NCBI GenBank assembly: GCA_021847645.1
Contig: JAJZQG010000015.1
Location: 1 to 60,973 of the forward strand
Source of the DNA: Myxococcales bacterium
GTDB lineage: Bacteria; Myxococcota_A; Polyangia; Polyangiales; Polyangiaceae
Direction of reading: 5' to 3'
Length of the DNA stretch: 60,973 bases
Shown piece after piece: positions 17,880 to 26,697 of the stretch. Below the pieces are notes generated by a model. That model was not told the DNA's origin. It searched no databases and saw only the letters and a program-made list of their open reading frames with translations. The first letter of the stretch is position 1; each line of letters opens with the position of its first letter. The translations under genes and the position numbers were made by a program.

Positions 17880-18717
17880 GAAGCCCCTCTCCCAGGAGGT
17901 TGAACGCGAGCACGGCCGTCAGAATGGCGATGCCCGGCACGGCCACGAGCCTGGGGTCCGCCGTCAGGAAGGTCTGGCCGTCGCGCAGCATGCGACCCCA
18001 CGAGGCCGTAGGGGGTTGCAGGCCCAACGACAGATAGCCGAGCACGCTCTCGGCCAGGATCATGGACGCCACGGAAGAGGTCGACGTGACGATGATCGGG
18101 CCTGCGACGTTGGGCAGGATGTGGCGCAGCAGGATGCGCAGGGAGCCTTGACCGAGCGCGCGGGAGGCGACGACAAAGTCCAGATCGCGTAGCTGGATCG
18201 TCTTGGCGCGCACGACACGCGAGGTACCGAGCCAGCCGGTGATGCCGAGGACGACCACGATGGCGGTGGCATCGGTGCGGTCGAGGGCCGCGCTGAGGGC
18301 CATGACGAGCAGCAGGTAGGGGAACGACAGGCCGGCGTCGACGATGCGCATGAGCAAGGTGTCGAGCAGCCAGGCGCGTGTGTTGGCGCAGTAGCCCGCG
18401 ACCAGACCAACGACGGCGCCAATACCGGTGGCGACGAAGGTCGCGAGCAGCGCGATGAGCAGCGAGATGCGCGCGCCGTGGACCAGGCGGCTCGCGACGT
18501 CGCGGTAGAGCGTGTCGGTGCCGAGCAGGTGGTAGGCGCTCGGAGGGGCAGGGAGCCCGATGCCGCTGCGGCCGTGAGTGAAGTCGGACTTGTTGGGGTC
18601 GAGGCCGATGAGCCAGGGCCCTGCGACGGCGAGCAGCACGAGCAGGAGCACGAGCGCTGCGCCGAGGAAGGCGGCGTGATTGTGGCGGAAGCGGGCGAGC
18701 GCGGCGCGTGGGGTCAT
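17851..18717 (-). CDS. ABC transporter permease, DppC/OppC family
   Basis: The 288-residue membrane protein starts with the N-terminal helix typical of DppC (FLGAALVLLLVLLAVAGPW) followed by the family segment HLLGTDTLYRDVASRLVHGAR, close to the usual GTDxxGRDxxSRxxxGAR. Five further helices follow, and the EAA loop is VASRALGQGSLRILLRHILPN. Together with the DppB-like protein it would form the importer channel. Its ATG overlaps the stop of the hydrolase-like gene as ATGA, and it overlaps the substrate-binding protein gene by 29 bases. The gene order permease C, binding protein, permease B is unusual; most such operons begin with the binding protein and end with two ATPases. Confidence 0.93.
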   Translation of the reverse strand: MTPRAALARFRHNHAAFLGAALVLLLVLLAVAGPWLIGLDPNKSDFTHGRSGIGLPAPPSAYHLLGTDTLYRDVASRLVHGARISLLIALLATFVATGIGAVVGLVAGYCANTRAWLLDTLLMRIVDAGLSFPYLLLVMALSAALDRTDATAIVVVLGITGWLGTSRVVRAKTIQLRDLDFVVASRALGQGSLRILLRHILPNVAGPIIVTSTSSVASMILAESVLGYLSLGLQPPTASWGRMLRDGQTFLTADPRLVAVPGIAILTAVLAFNLLGEGLRDALDPRTT

Positions 18718-19550
18718 CGTCGCTCGTCCAGCAGGAAACGCTCGACGACTTGCACGAAGGTGTCGGGATCCTCTTCGTGAGGCGAATGGCCGCTGTCGAC
18801 GTACTCGAGCTGCGCGTGGGGGAGCTGTCGAACGATCTTGGGAGCGGCCTGGGGATTGAGAAGGGAGTCGGCGCGCCCCCAGACGATCAGGCTCGGGGCC
18901 TTGATGCGCGTGAGTCTTGCGACGATCGGGCGCGTGTCGGTCAAGTTGCCCAGATAGGCCCGCGTGCTCTCGCGTGCGGAAGGCGAGTTGAAGGCGTCGT
19001 AGTAGCGGTTGATGCGAGCGGCGGGGACGCCGTGGCCGGGGGCGTAGACGTGGTGGTCGAAGAAGGCGCGGAACATGGTGCGGGTGAACAGTTGCTTGAG
19101 GACGAAGGTTCCGAGCACGGGCAGCTGCAGCACGCGCATGGTGCGGGGCAGGTGTTGGGGATGGACCCAGGGTGCGACGAGGACGAGGTGGTCGACGAAC
19201 TCGGCATGTTGAGCGGCGAGCGTGAGGGCGACGGCGCCGCCGAGGGCGTGGCCGGCCAGATGGCAGCGGCCCAGGTCGAGGGCGGCGATGACGTCGGCGA
19301 CGACTTCGGCGCAGGACTCGACGGAGTAGGAGAAGCGCGTGGGTGGGGGCTTTTCGCTATCGCCGAAGCCGGGGAGGTCGACGGCGATGACGTGGAAGGA
19401 CTGAGCGAGGGGAGCCAGGACCGAGTCGAAGGCGTTGGAGGAAGCCAGCAGGCCGTGCAGCAGGAGCAAGGGGGGGCCGGAGCCGATCTCGGCGATGCGG
19501 GTGCGAATACCGCGCGCGGCGACATCGCGGGAAACGGGGGTGTGCTGCAC
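18714..19550 (-). CDS. Alpha/beta-hydrolase-fold protein lacking the nucleophile serine
   Basis: The 278-residue protein has the alpha/beta-hydrolase layout: the oxyanion-hole HG in LLLLHGLLASS near residue 32, DLPGFGDS near residue 60, a nucleophile elbow, Asp228 (VWGRADSL) and His255 (DSGHSPHEE). At the elbow the sequence is GHALGG (residues 100-105), so the position normally held by Ser, Asp or Cys is Ala102, encoded by GCC. Asp and His of the triad remain. It may be a non-hydrolytic binding protein or use a different mechanism. No signal peptide is seen, so it should be cytoplasmic. It is the first gene of the operon with the importer subunits and may handle the imported compound. Confidence 0.85.
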   Translation of the reverse strand: MQHTPVSRDVAARGIRTRIAEIGSGPPLLLLHGLLASSNAFDSVLAPLAQSFHVIAVDLPGFGDSEKPPPTRFSYSVESCAEVVADVIAALDLGRCHLAGHALGGAVALTLAAQHAEFVDHLVLVAPWVHPQHLPRTMRVLQLPVLGTFVLKQLFTRTMFRAFFDHHVYAPGHGVPAARINRYYDAFNSPSARESTRAYLGNLTDTRPIVARLTRIKAPSLIVWGRADSLLNPQAAPKIVRQLPHAQLEYVDSGHSPHEEDPDTFVQVVERFLLDERR

Positions 19551-19594
19551 AGTGCAGCAAGGATATCAAACCGCGGGCAGGAGGGGACGCGGGG

Positions 19595-19704
19595 GTGGGA
19601 TGGAGTGCGGCCGTGTGCGTCCATGAGGATCACATCATGAAGCACATGCGGAAGCGGCATGGATGAGCAGGTGTGGGATGGAGTGCGGCTGTGTGTGTCC
19701 ATGA
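19595..19704. repeat. Pair of 32-base direct repeats
   Basis: The two copies lie at 19595-19626 and 19673-19704, 78 bases apart start to start. They share GTGGGATGGAGTGCGGC followed by GTGTG and GTCCATGA, with two differences. They are outside any believable gene. They may be operator sites or a local duplication. Confidence 0.7.
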
Positions 19705-19858
19705 TCGGGCCCAAAAAAAAGGCAACAATGGGGCTTGCACAACCGGAACGCTGTCGTTCCATGGCGATCTGATGCGGACAAAATATGTCACGCCAGACGC
19801 GTTCTTTGCGTTTGATGGAGTCGACAGATCCACGTCAGAAAAAAAACGAGCTCATGTC

Positions 19859-19888
19859 TTGAAAAGAATACATTCAATCGTGTTAAGG
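19859..19888 (+). promoter_or_regulatory. Probable sigma-70-type promoter of the MerR-family gene
   Basis: TTGAAA at 19859-19864 is followed after 18 bases by TTAAGG at 19883-19888 (or 17 bases by GTTAAG). It lies in an A+T-rich patch and would start transcription about 60 bases before the GTG start of the regulator gene. Confidence 0.42.
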
Positions 19889-19955
19889 TCGCACCCATCT
19901 GACGGCGGTGACGGGTGCTCGTCGCCCCGCAGTCGGTCGGGATGGAGGTAGTGAA

Positions 19956-20483
19956 GTGGGCGTCGGGGGTATCGACAGTACCGTGCTTGCTCGCATCGAA
20001 GGGGACCACCCCGAGGGCGTGAGCTCGGCCGACATCCTCGACACGCTGGCGAGCCTCGGTGTGCGCTTCAGCGAGGCGACCCTGCGCAAATGGGTCCAGC
20101 TGGGACTGCTGCCCCGAAGCGTTCGCGTCGGGCGCAAGGGCAAGCACTCGGGGTCCCAGGGCATGTACCCGGCGACCATCGTCCGCCAGATCCTCCACAT
20201 CAAGGAGATGCTGGCCGGCGACCTGACCATCGAGCAAATCCAGAAGGAAGTGCTCTTCGTGCGGGGCGACATCGAGGAGCTCGAGCGATCCATGCAGCGC
20301 ATCTTCAAGTCGCTCGACCAAGCTATCGCCACCGTCGACTCCCAGACCGTGACCTTCGTCGTCACGCAGGATGTGACGACGGCCAAGGACCTGGCCCAAC
20401 AGTTGCTGGGCAAGCTTACTGCCATCGAACAACGACTGATGGGTAAAGCAGTAGTCGCAAGAAGTACCGTCGCGACGGGGTGA
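19956..20483 (+). CDS. MerR-family transcriptional regulator
   Basis: The 175-residue protein has a MerR-type winged helix at about residues 18-95: a first helix-turn-helix (SSADILDTLASLG, then SEATLRKWVQLGLLP), a basic wing (RVGRKGKHSGSQGMYP) and the following helices (VRQILHIKEMLAGDLTIEQIQ). The C-terminal half is a long helical segment likely to form the antiparallel dimer coiled coil; no Cys-rich or drug-binding effector domain is visible. It would bind a promoter as a dimer. The GTG start at 19956 is set by GGAGG at 19944-19948, although the frame is open further upstream. The effector and targets are unknown. The two 32-base repeats upstream are candidates for an autoregulatory site. 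Confidence 0.82.
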   Translation: MGVGGIDSTVLARIEGDHPEGVSSADILDTLASLGVRFSEATLRKWVQLGLLPRSVRVGRKGKHSGSQGMYPATIVRQILHIKEMLAGDLTIEQIQKEVLFVRGDIEELERSMQRIFKSLDQAIATVDSQTVTFVVTQDVTTAKDLAQQLLGKLTAIEQRLMGKAVVARSTVATG

Positions 20484-20749
20484 TCGTCGCGCGGCAAGTG
20501 GAGTGAGTGGTTCATCGCGGCCCACCGGGCCGCAACAGTCCGCGGGCTGGCCACGCCCGCGTCGGAGTTCGTCCACCCTCGCGTGGACCGTCGGATAGTG
20601 TCCGGCGGATCCCAGGGACGATCCGATGCGGGAGGCCGGGCCCGAGGGGTGCGGTGTCCGGCGCGTGCGGACCTGGTGTCCGTCCGAGCACAGGAAGCTT
20701 TCGCGGTGAATCCAACGGAGAACGAATCGAGTTGCCTGGAGGCATGCTG

Positions 20750-21463
20750 ATGGACACCACGAACAAGCCGAACACCATCGATGTACAGCCGCTGGTCGAA
20801 GATCAGGATGACTCGGCCGAGCCCGATGACCTCGAGGAAATGACCGACGGCGCCCTTGCGCTCCAGGATGAACCGATGACGCGCGAGCAGCGTCGCTCGC
20901 GACGCAAGCGCGACGTGCGCGCACGCACCATCAGCGTCAAGCGCATGACCAAGCGTGAGCTGGAAATCGGCCGCATGCTGTACCCGGAGACCGACTACTG
21001 GAAGCCGCGCATGCGTGCCGATTGCGCCAACGTGCCACGCCCCTGTCCGTACGTGTCCTGCAAGCACCACTTGTACATCGACGTGTCCGCCCGCACCGGC
21101 GCCATCAAGCTCAACTTCCCCGACCTCGAGGTCTGGGACATGAACGAGAGCTGTGCGCTCGACGTTGCCGACCGCGGCGGCACCACGCTCGAGGACGTGG
21201 GCGCCATCATGAACCTGACCCGCGAGCGCATTCGCCAGCTCGAGGTCAAGGCGCTCGCCAAGCTCAACGCGCTCGGCGACATGCATTCGCTGCGCGACTA
21301 CATCGATGAAGGCCCGGTGGGCAAGCGACGGCTCCCGCTGCTGACTGCCGACGACTTCCAGGACAAGGAGTCGGACGGCGATTCGGACGACGACATCGAC
21401 AGCGAGGATGCGCTCGACCATGCCGTGTCCGTCGAGCTCGACGACTTCGGCGCGATGCACTGA
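20750..21463 (+). CDS. Sigma-70 region-4-like DNA-binding protein with Cys/His cluster
   Basis: The 237-residue protein has an acidic N-terminus, a basic segment near residues 47-68 ([15 protein letters not shown]), a Cys/His cluster at 92-107 (C92, C99, C104, H106, H107, plus C135), and a sigma region-4-type helix-turn-helix at about 134-172 ([21 protein letters not shown]). The C-terminus is acidic. Sigma region 2 is missing, so it is not a full sigma factor. The Cys/His cluster could hold zinc or an Fe-S cluster. It probably acts as a DNA-binding regulator. Two ATGs are available; ATG 20750 is preferred because GGAGG at 20738-20742 gives a 7-base spacing, against 1 base for ATG 20744. It stands alone between the MerR gene and a convergent lipoprotein gene. 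Confidence 0.75.
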   Translation: MDTTNKPNTIDVQPLVEDQDDSAEPDDLEEMTDGALALQDEPMTREQRRSRRKRDVRARTISVKRMTKRELEIGRMLYPETDYWKPRMRADCANVPRPCPYVSCKHHLYIDVSARTGAIKLNFPDLEVWDMNESCALDVADRGGTTLEDVGAIMNLTRERIRQLEVKALAKLNALGDMHSLRDYIDEGPVGKRRLPLLTADDFQDKESDGDSDDDIDSEDALDHAVSVELDDFGAMH

Positions 21464-21589
21464 TTCGAAACAGACACCCAGAGGCACGTCGGACAGCCCC
21501 TCCCCGGCGCGCCTCGACGCAGGCGGCGGGATGTGCCCCGCCGCCTTCACTCACTTCTGGAACCTCCGATCGCCCGATGCGCCGTGCGC

Positions 21590-22111
21590 TCAGTCCGCGC
21601 TCTCGGCGTCCACCGCCGCCGCGTCGGTGTCGGTGTCGGGCTCCGCGTCCGGCGCGCCCGCGTCGGTATCTTGCGCGTCCGTGTCTGCCGCGTCCGGCTG
21701 CGCGTCCGCCCCGGCATCTGCCGGACATCCGTTCGGTGCGCTGCCCGCGATGTTGTGAATCTCGCACGGCCGGTTGTTGAAGTCCGCGCAGCTCGTGAAC
21801 GTCGCGTAGAAGTCCGCACACCCGAGCACGCTGCCCTCGTCATACTGCGAGCACACCGGTGCACCGCTGCTCTGGATGTAGTTCGGGCACGCCGGGACGG
21901 TCACGACGCACTGAAGCTTGCCCGCAGCTTTGGAGACGGCATCGACTAGCGACTCGCAGGCATCCTGCTCGTTCATGGCCACGCCGTTGGTCTTCGGAAC
22001 GTACGGGGCCTGGGGCCCTCCTCCTGCTCCGCCGCTATCGGAGCTCGAGCTGCAGCCCGCGGCTGCCGCGACCATCAGCGAGGCAAACAGAATCAAGCTA
22101 TTCTTGAGCAT
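21590..22111 (-). CDS. Cys-rich lipoprotein with long Asp/Ala tail
   Basis: The 173-residue protein starts with MLKNSLILF, a hydrophobic stretch and the lipobox AAAGC (Cys20), followed by Ser/Gly-rich residues. The body contains eight or more Cys in the pattern expected for an extracytoplasmic disulphide-bonded domain. The last 50 residues are almost only Asp, Ala, Thr, Glu and Gly. The ATG at 22109-22111 has GGGATTGGAG directly before it and places the signal at the N-terminus, so the longer frame to 22159 is not used. The layout is like that of the lipoprotein at 519-1028. Function is unknown. It is divergent from purH across about 205 bases. Confidence 0.75.
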   Translation of the reverse strand: MLKNSLILFASLMVAAAAGCSSSSDSGGAGGGPQAPYVPKTNGVAMNEQDACESLVDAVSKAAGKLQCVVTVPACPNYIQSSGAPVCSQYDEGSVLGCADFYATFTSCADFNNRPCEIHNIAGSAPNGCPADAGADAQPDAADTDAQDTDAGAPDAEPDTDTDAAAVDAESAD

Positions 22112-22316
22112 CTCCAATCCCTTTCGGCGCGCACGCGAGCGCGCGGACGTTCCTATCATACGCGGACCGTTGAGAATTCCCCCTACGCGTTCGAAGCCGG
22201 TCCCCGCCGGCCAGGCCCGTCATCTCTTCCCATGGCGCACTGCGCCGACGTGCCGGGCACCGTTTCCGGACCCGCCTGCATTGACGTCCCAACGGTCGAC
22301 GGCTACCCGCGCAGCC

Positions 22317-23870
22317 ATGTCCCATCGAAAGGCCATCGTATCCGTCAGCGATAAGACCGGCCTGGTCGCTCTTGCCCGCGGCCTGGTCGAGCTTGGCTTC
22401 GAGTTGCTCTCCACCGGCGGCACGGCGCGCGCCCTGACCGACGCAGGTTTGCCCGTCACGCCGGTCGAAGCTTACACTGGCTCGCCCGAGGTCATGGGCG
22501 GCCGCGTCAAGACGCTTCATCCCCGCGTGCACGGCGGCATCCTCGCCAGGCTCGGCACCGATGACGTCGACCTCGCGCGCATCGGCGCCGCTCCCATCGA
22601 TCTGGTCGTCGTCAACTTGTACCCGTTCGAGCAGACCATCACCAAGGATGGTGTCGCGATCGACGAGGCCATCGAGAACATCGACATCGGCGGCCCCTCG
22701 ATGCTCCGCAGCGCGGCGAAGAATCACGCGCGCGTCACGGTCGTTTGCGATCCGGCCGACTACGAGGCGGTGCTCGCCCAGCTGAAGGCCGGAGCCGTGG
22801 ACGCCGGCGTTCGTCGCGCGCTGGCCGCCAAGGCGTTCGCGCACACCGCGGCGTATGACGGTGCCATCGCGGGCTACCTGTCGAGCCTTGGTCCGGACGA
22901 CAAGCGGGAACGATTCCCGCTTTACCTGACGCTTCCGTTCGAGAGGTCCTACAACCTTCGTTACGGCGAAAACCCGCATCAGGCAGGCGCTTTCTACCAG
23001 GAGCGCCGCGCCACCCAGGGCACCATCGCCTTCGCGCAAAGCCTCGGCGCGGGCGGCAAGGAGCTGTCGTTCAACAACCTGGTGGACCTCGACGCGGCGC
23101 TCGAGTGCGTGCGCGAGTTCGAGGGGCCAGCTGCCGTCGTCGTCAAGCACACCAACCCGTGCGGGGTGGGACTGGGCGCGAGCCTGGCCGACGCCTATCG
23201 AACCGCCCGCGAGGCCGACCCCGTCAGCGCGTTCGGCGGGATCGTGGCGCTCAACCGCGAAGTCGACGAAGCGACCGCGCGCCTGTTGGGCGAGACGTTT
23301 CTCGAAGGCATCATCGCACCGCGCTTCAGCGAGGTGGCGCTCGAGCTGCTGCGCAAGAAGAAGAACCTTCGGCTGCTGGCGACCGGCAAGATCCTTCCTG
23401 CCGATGACGGCATGCTGATCTATCGCCGGGTCGGCGGCGGCCTGGTGGTGCAAGACCGCGACGCGACGGGTGCAGGCGAAGTTGCGGTGGGCAAGGTGGT
23501 CACGCGGCGCGCCCCGACCGACGCCGAGCTCGCGGCCCTGGATTTCGGCTGGCGGGTTGTCAAGCACGTCAAGTCCAACGCGATCGTGCTGGCGCGGGAG
23601 ACCTTCACCGTGGGGGTGGGCGCTGGACAGATGTCGCGCGTGGAGAGCGTGACGATCGCGTGCCGAAAAGCCGGTGACCAGGCCAAGGGCTCGGTGCTGG
23701 CGAGCGATGCGTTCTTCCCGTTCCCCGACGGCGTCGAGTTGGCGGCGAGCCACGGTGTGACCGCGGTGGTGCAGCCGGGCGGCAGCGTCAAGGACAAGGA
23801 CGTCATCGAGGCGGCGGACAAGGCCGGCCTGGCGATGGTGTTCACGGGCAAGCGTCACTTCCGGCACTGA
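22317..23870 (+). CDS. purH: Bifunctional AICAR transformylase / IMP cyclohydrolase
   Basis: The 517-residue protein catalyses the last two steps of IMP synthesis: formylation of AICAR with 10-formyl-THF, then ring closure. The N-terminal MGS-like cyclohydrolase domain shows VSDKTGL, STGGTA and [14 protein letters not shown]. The transformylase domain shows RYGENPHQ at about residue 215 and KHTNPCGVG near 277, whose Lys-His pair is the catalytic centre. The C-terminus ends in KRHFRH, as usual. Length matches the family. ATG 22317 is chosen because the domain starts a few residues later; the frame is open far upstream and no strong ribosome site is seen. It stands alone with no other pur genes in view. 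Confidence 0.97.
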   Translation: MSHRKAIVSVSDKTGLVALARGLVELGFELLSTGGTARALTDAGLPVTPVEAYTGSPEVMGGRVKTLHPRVHGGILARLGTDDVDLARIGAAPIDLVVVNLYPFEQTITKDGVAIDEAIENIDIGGPSMLRSAAKNHARVTVVCDPADYEAVLAQLKAGAVDAGVRRALAAKAFAHTAAYDGAIAGYLSSLGPDDKRERFPLYLTLPFERSYNLRYGENPHQAGAFYQERRATQGTIAFAQSLGAGGKELSFNNLVDLDAALECVREFEGPAAVVVKHTNPCGVGLGASLADAYRTAREADPVSAFGGIVALNREVDEATARLLGETFLEGIIAPRFSEVALELLRKKKNLRLLATGKILPADDGMLIYRRVGGGLVVQDRDATGAGEVAVGKVVTRRAPTDAELAALDFGWRVVKHVKSNAIVLARETFTVGVGAGQMSRVESVTIACRKAGDQAKGSVLASDAFFPFPDGVELAASHGVTAVVQPGGSVKDKDVIEAADKAGLAMVFTGKRHFRH

Positions 23871-23983
23871 GACGGCCGGGCGAAAACCTCGTCGAGAAAA
23901 CTTGGCCCCGTTCGCACCCCCATGCTTTGGCCATGGTTCGGGCGGCGCAGACTCGATTGTCGCGCGCCGCGGAGGTCGACCGC

Positions 23984-25318
23984 ATGGCCACGATGACAGA
24001 GACATGCTCGGTGTGTGGGACATCCTTTGAAGTCCAGTTCCGCTACCAGATGGAGGAGCGGGACGGTGGATTCTCGTTCTATTGCTCGCAGAAGTGTCTG
24101 GAAGCGAGCCAGACGGCGGGCGGGGACGGGCAAGTCACCTGCGACGCCTGCGCGAAGCGTTTCCGCGTGGAGCTTGTTTCCCAGGTCTTCTACGTCGATG
24201 GCAAGCGCAAGTACGCTTGCTCGCTGGATTGCAGAGCCCAGCTGCGCGACGAGGCTCACGGCCTGCGCCTGGGAGAGGTGGCCCAGCGAAGCCTCGAGGA
24301 GTCGACCGTCGAGAAGGTGGAAGCGCCGACGGTGAGCGAGAACGTTCTGCAAGCGCGGGAAGGCGAGATGCCGCCCGTGCTCCGGCCCTCGTTCGCCTCC
24401 AAGCCTCCGCCCGCCAGCAACGAGCCCGAAGCTGCGGTGGCCGTGCCGCTGGTTCCGACCATGGCCAGCCTTGCGCCGCGTGTCGCCGCCGCTCCCTCGG
24501 CAGCCAAGCACCGCGACCCGGAGCGCCCGCGCGTGCTCGCAATATTCAATCACAAGGGCGGGACCGGCAAGACGACCACGTCGGTGAGCATCGCCGCGGG
24601 ACTGGCCGCGCAGGGGCAGCGCGTCTTGCTGGTGGACACTGACGCGCAAGGCAACGTGGCAGTATCGCTCGACGTCAAGTCGGAGAAGTCACTGTACCAC
24701 GTGCTCGTGATGGGGCTGCCGCTGAAAGTCGCCGCGCAGAAGGTGCGCGACAACCTCGAGCTGGTGGCGTCCAACGAGACCCTGGCGGCGGCGGAGCTGT
24801 ACCTGGCGGGCCGTCAGAATCGGGACCGGGTGCTTCGCGATCGGCTCGGACCGGTGACTCAGTCGTACGACTACGTGGTTTTGGACTGCTCGCCGAGCCT
24901 CTCGCTGATGAATCAGAATGCGCTGGTGTTCGCGGACAGCGTGCTGGTGCCCGTGGCCTGCGACTACCTGTCCCTGGTCGGCGTGCGCCAGGTGCTCAAG
25001 ACCGTGCGCAACGTCAACCAACTGCTGCACCATCCGGTGCGGATCTGGGGTGTGCTGCCCACGTTCTTCGACGCGCGGGCCAACATCTGCCGCGAAGCGG
25101 TGGAGACGTTGCAGCAGCACTTCGGCGAGCGCTGCCTGCCGCCGATTCGAGCAGCCATCAAGGTCAAGGAGGCGCCGGCGCACGGGCAGACCATCTTCGA
25201 GTACGCGGCGGGCACGGCGGCGGCGGACGACTACCGCCGCGTAGTGGACAAGATCATCGACGGGCATGCAAGCGCGGCGGTGGAAGCGACGGAGGGAGCC
25301 GAGGCGATCTCGGCGTGA
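23984..25318 (+). CDS. ParA/MinD-type ATPase with two N-terminal zinc fingers
   Basis: The 444-residue protein has two tandem Cys4 modules before the ATPase. The first uses Cys8, Cys11, Cys34 and Cys38; the second Cys53, Cys56, Cys79 and Cys83. Both have the same C-x2-C-x22-C-x3-C spacing. A Pro/Ala linker leads to a ParA domain with deviant Walker A FNHKGGTGKTTTS from about residue 188, the A' motif LLVDTDAQGN and Walker B VVLDCSPSL. ParA proteins bind DNA non-specifically as ATP dimers and position plasmids, chromosomes or protein assemblies. ATG 23984 is set by GGAGG at 23971-23975; earlier in-frame starts (23927, 23933) lack one. The RHH gene 15 bases downstream is the likely partner. Confidence 0.88.
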   Translation: MATMTETCSVCGTSFEVQFRYQMEERDGGFSFYCSQKCLEASQTAGGDGQVTCDACAKRFRVELVSQVFYVDGKRKYACSLDCRAQLRDEAHGLRLGEVAQRSLEESTVEKVEAPTVSENVLQAREGEMPPVLRPSFASKPPPASNEPEAAVAVPLVPTMASLAPRVAAAPSAAKHRDPERPRVLAIFNHKGGTGKTTTSVSIAAGLAAQGQRVLLVDTDAQGNVAVSLDVKSEKSLYHVLVMGLPLKVAAQKVRDNLELVASNETLAAAELYLAGRQNRDRVLRDRLGPVTQSYDYVVLDCSPSLSLMNQNALVFADSVLVPVACDYLSLVGVRQVLKTVRNVNQLLHHPVRIWGVLPTFFDARANICREAVETLQQHFGERCLPPIRAAIKVKEAPAHGQTIFEYAAGTAAADDYRRVVDKIIDGHASAAVEATEGAEAISA

Positions 25319-25333
25319 CCGGAGGAGCACGAG

Positions 25334-25651
25334 ATGTCAGCTGATCATGGAGACTTCCGAGGTGCTGCCTGCAAGGTGCTCGACGGCGACGAGGTGCAGT
25401 CGGTTCTTTCGGGCGAGTTCTACTCGCCAGAGCCGGTGCCGCCGGTTCGAGCCAAGCCCGTCGCGCGCGCGGCCGAGAAGCCGTCGCACTACAAGGTAAT
25501 CTGTATCTCGATGTACACCGACGATCTCGGCAAGCTCGACGCGATGGTCGACGAGCTCAAGACGCGGGGGCTGACCAAGGCGAACCGCAGCGCCCTGATT
25601 CGCTACGCGCTCTCCCAGGTCGATCTGGACAAGGTCCCACGGGGCCTCTGA
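25334..25651 (+). CDS. Ribbon-helix-helix protein, probable ParA partner
   Basis: The 105-residue protein has a disordered N-terminal half (acidic, then Pro/Ala/Lys-rich) and a C-terminal ribbon-helix-helix fold: strand [11 protein letters not shown], helix [15 protein letters not shown], and helix [18 protein letters not shown] dimers bind DNA in CopG/Arc-type regulators and in the centromere-binding partners of many ParA proteins. An extended N-terminus before the RHH is typical of partners that stimulate ParA ATPase through an Arg or Lys finger; here Lys and Arg occur at about residues 38-45. The gene starts 15 bases after the ParA stop with GGAGG just upstream, so the two form an operon. 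Confidence 0.82.
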   Translation: MSADHGDFRGAACKVLDGDEVQSVLSGEFYSPEPVPPVRAKPVARAAEKPSHYKVICISMYTDDLGKLDAMVDELKTRGLTKANRSALIRYALSQVDLDKVPRGL

Positions 25652-25683
25652 TTCGAGCCCGTCGATCCGAGCACCGGCCGTTC

Positions 25684-26697
25684 TCAGCCAAGCGATTCCC
25701 AGAATGCCCGCATGTCGTCGGGCAGTGGCGCCACCGCCTCCAGGCGCCGTCCCGTCACCGGATGATCAAGCTCCAGCCGCCACGCGTGCAGAGCGTGACG
25801 GCCCAACTCCAGCACCGCCATGTCCTGGTCGGTCAGCGTGCCGTCCGAGCCGCGGGCGTGAAGCTCCGAATCCGGACCGTACAGCTTGTCCCCCACGATC
25901 GCGCAGCCGCTGGCGCTCAGGTGCACCCGGATCTGGTGTTGGCGTCCGGACTCCAAGTCGCACCTGACAAGGGCATAGGGACGGTCACCGCGACGGCGAC
26001 GATCGAGAACGCGCACGCGCGTGCTGGCGGACAGTCCCGCGCCCGGGGCCGCGACCCGCATCGCGCAACGCATGCGACAGAGCGGATCGCGCTCGAGCGG
26101 CAAGCGCACGTGGAAGTCGTCGTGCACCGGCCAGCCCCACGTGATGGCCTGGTAGCTCTTCTCGACGCGCGAGCGGGCCTCGAACTGCGCCTTGATGGCC
26201 CGGTCGGCGGCGTACGTGCGCGCCACCACGAGCACGCCGCTGGTGTCGCGGTCCAAGCGATGAGCCAGCACCAGGTGCTCGGAGGGAAACTGCTCGGCGA
26301 GCATCTTGATGACCGTATTGCGGTAGTACCTGGCAGACGGATGGACCGGGATTCCGGCAGGCTTGTCCACGATGACGAGATGATCGTCGGCGTACAGCAC
26401 GGGGATGTGGCGGGGGACCTCGACCTCATCCCAAGGAGGACGCCAGATGGCGATGTACTGGTGCGCGAAGACACGTGCGTTGGGACGGATCGGTGTGCCG
26501 TCGAGCGTGCGAGCGGCGGACTGCACGATCAGCTTGGCGCGGGTACGGCTCGTGTTGCGCAGCTGGGATTGGACGAAGACGTCGACGCGTTGGCCGGCCA
26601 CCTCTTTCGGCACGCGAAACACGGACAGCACCGAGTTGGCCTCGACGTCGTGGGGGCGAGTGACCGGCGGCTGCTCGTGTGCTGGAATGCGCGTCAT
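25684..26697 (-). CDS. RluA-family pseudouridine synthase
   Basis: The 337-residue protein converts uridine to pseudouridine in rRNA or tRNA. It has an N-terminal S4-like RNA-binding segment (RVDVFVQSQLRNTSRTRAKL), the motif VDKPAGIPVHP, the catalytic motif HRLDRDTSGV with Asp149, and the C-terminal signatures LESGRQHQIRVHL and GRHALHAWRL. This is the RluA/RluC/RluD class; the target base cannot be told. A small change from many relatives is Tyr-Tyr after HPSAR. The ATG at 26695-26697 overlaps the stop of the homocysteine methyltransferase gene as ATGA, so the two are translationally coupled. Confidence 0.93.
   Translation of the reverse strand: MTRIPAHEQPPVTRPHDVEANSVLSVFRVPKEVAGQRVDVFVQSQLRNTSRTRAKLIVQSAARTLDGTPIRPNARVFAHQYIAIWRPPWDEVEVPRHIPVLYADDHLVIVDKPAGIPVHPSARYYRNTVIKMLAEQFPSEHLVLAHRLDRDTSGVLVVARTYAADRAIKAQFEARSRVEKSYQAITWGWPVHDDFHVRLPLERDPLCRMRCAMRVAAPGAGLSASTRVRVLDRRRRGDRPYALVRCDLESGRQHQIRVHLSASGCAIVGDKLYGPDSELHARGSDGTLTDQDMAVLELGRHALHAWRLELDHPVTGRRLEAVAPLPDDMRAFWESLG

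Larger units (their letters stand above)
19551..19955. other. Intergenic regulatory region, unusually A+T-rich for this genome
   Basis: This stretch separates the minus-strand hydrolase/importer operon from the plus-strand MerR gene. It contains an imperfect 32-base direct repeat, an A8 run near 19713-19720, a second A8 run near 19839-19846, and a promoter-like element before the MerR gene. Short open frames in it do not look coding. The operon promoter for the minus strand should also lie here, but I see no clear consensus. Confidence 0.6.

Noticed and set aside
16137-18717. A mobile or horizontally acquired importer island
   Set aside because: Composition and codon use match the neighbours and no mobility gene or flanking repeat is present.
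19839-19846. Minus-strand terminator from the T run opposite A8
   Set aside because: There is no stable hairpin before the T run and no minus-strand gene ending there.
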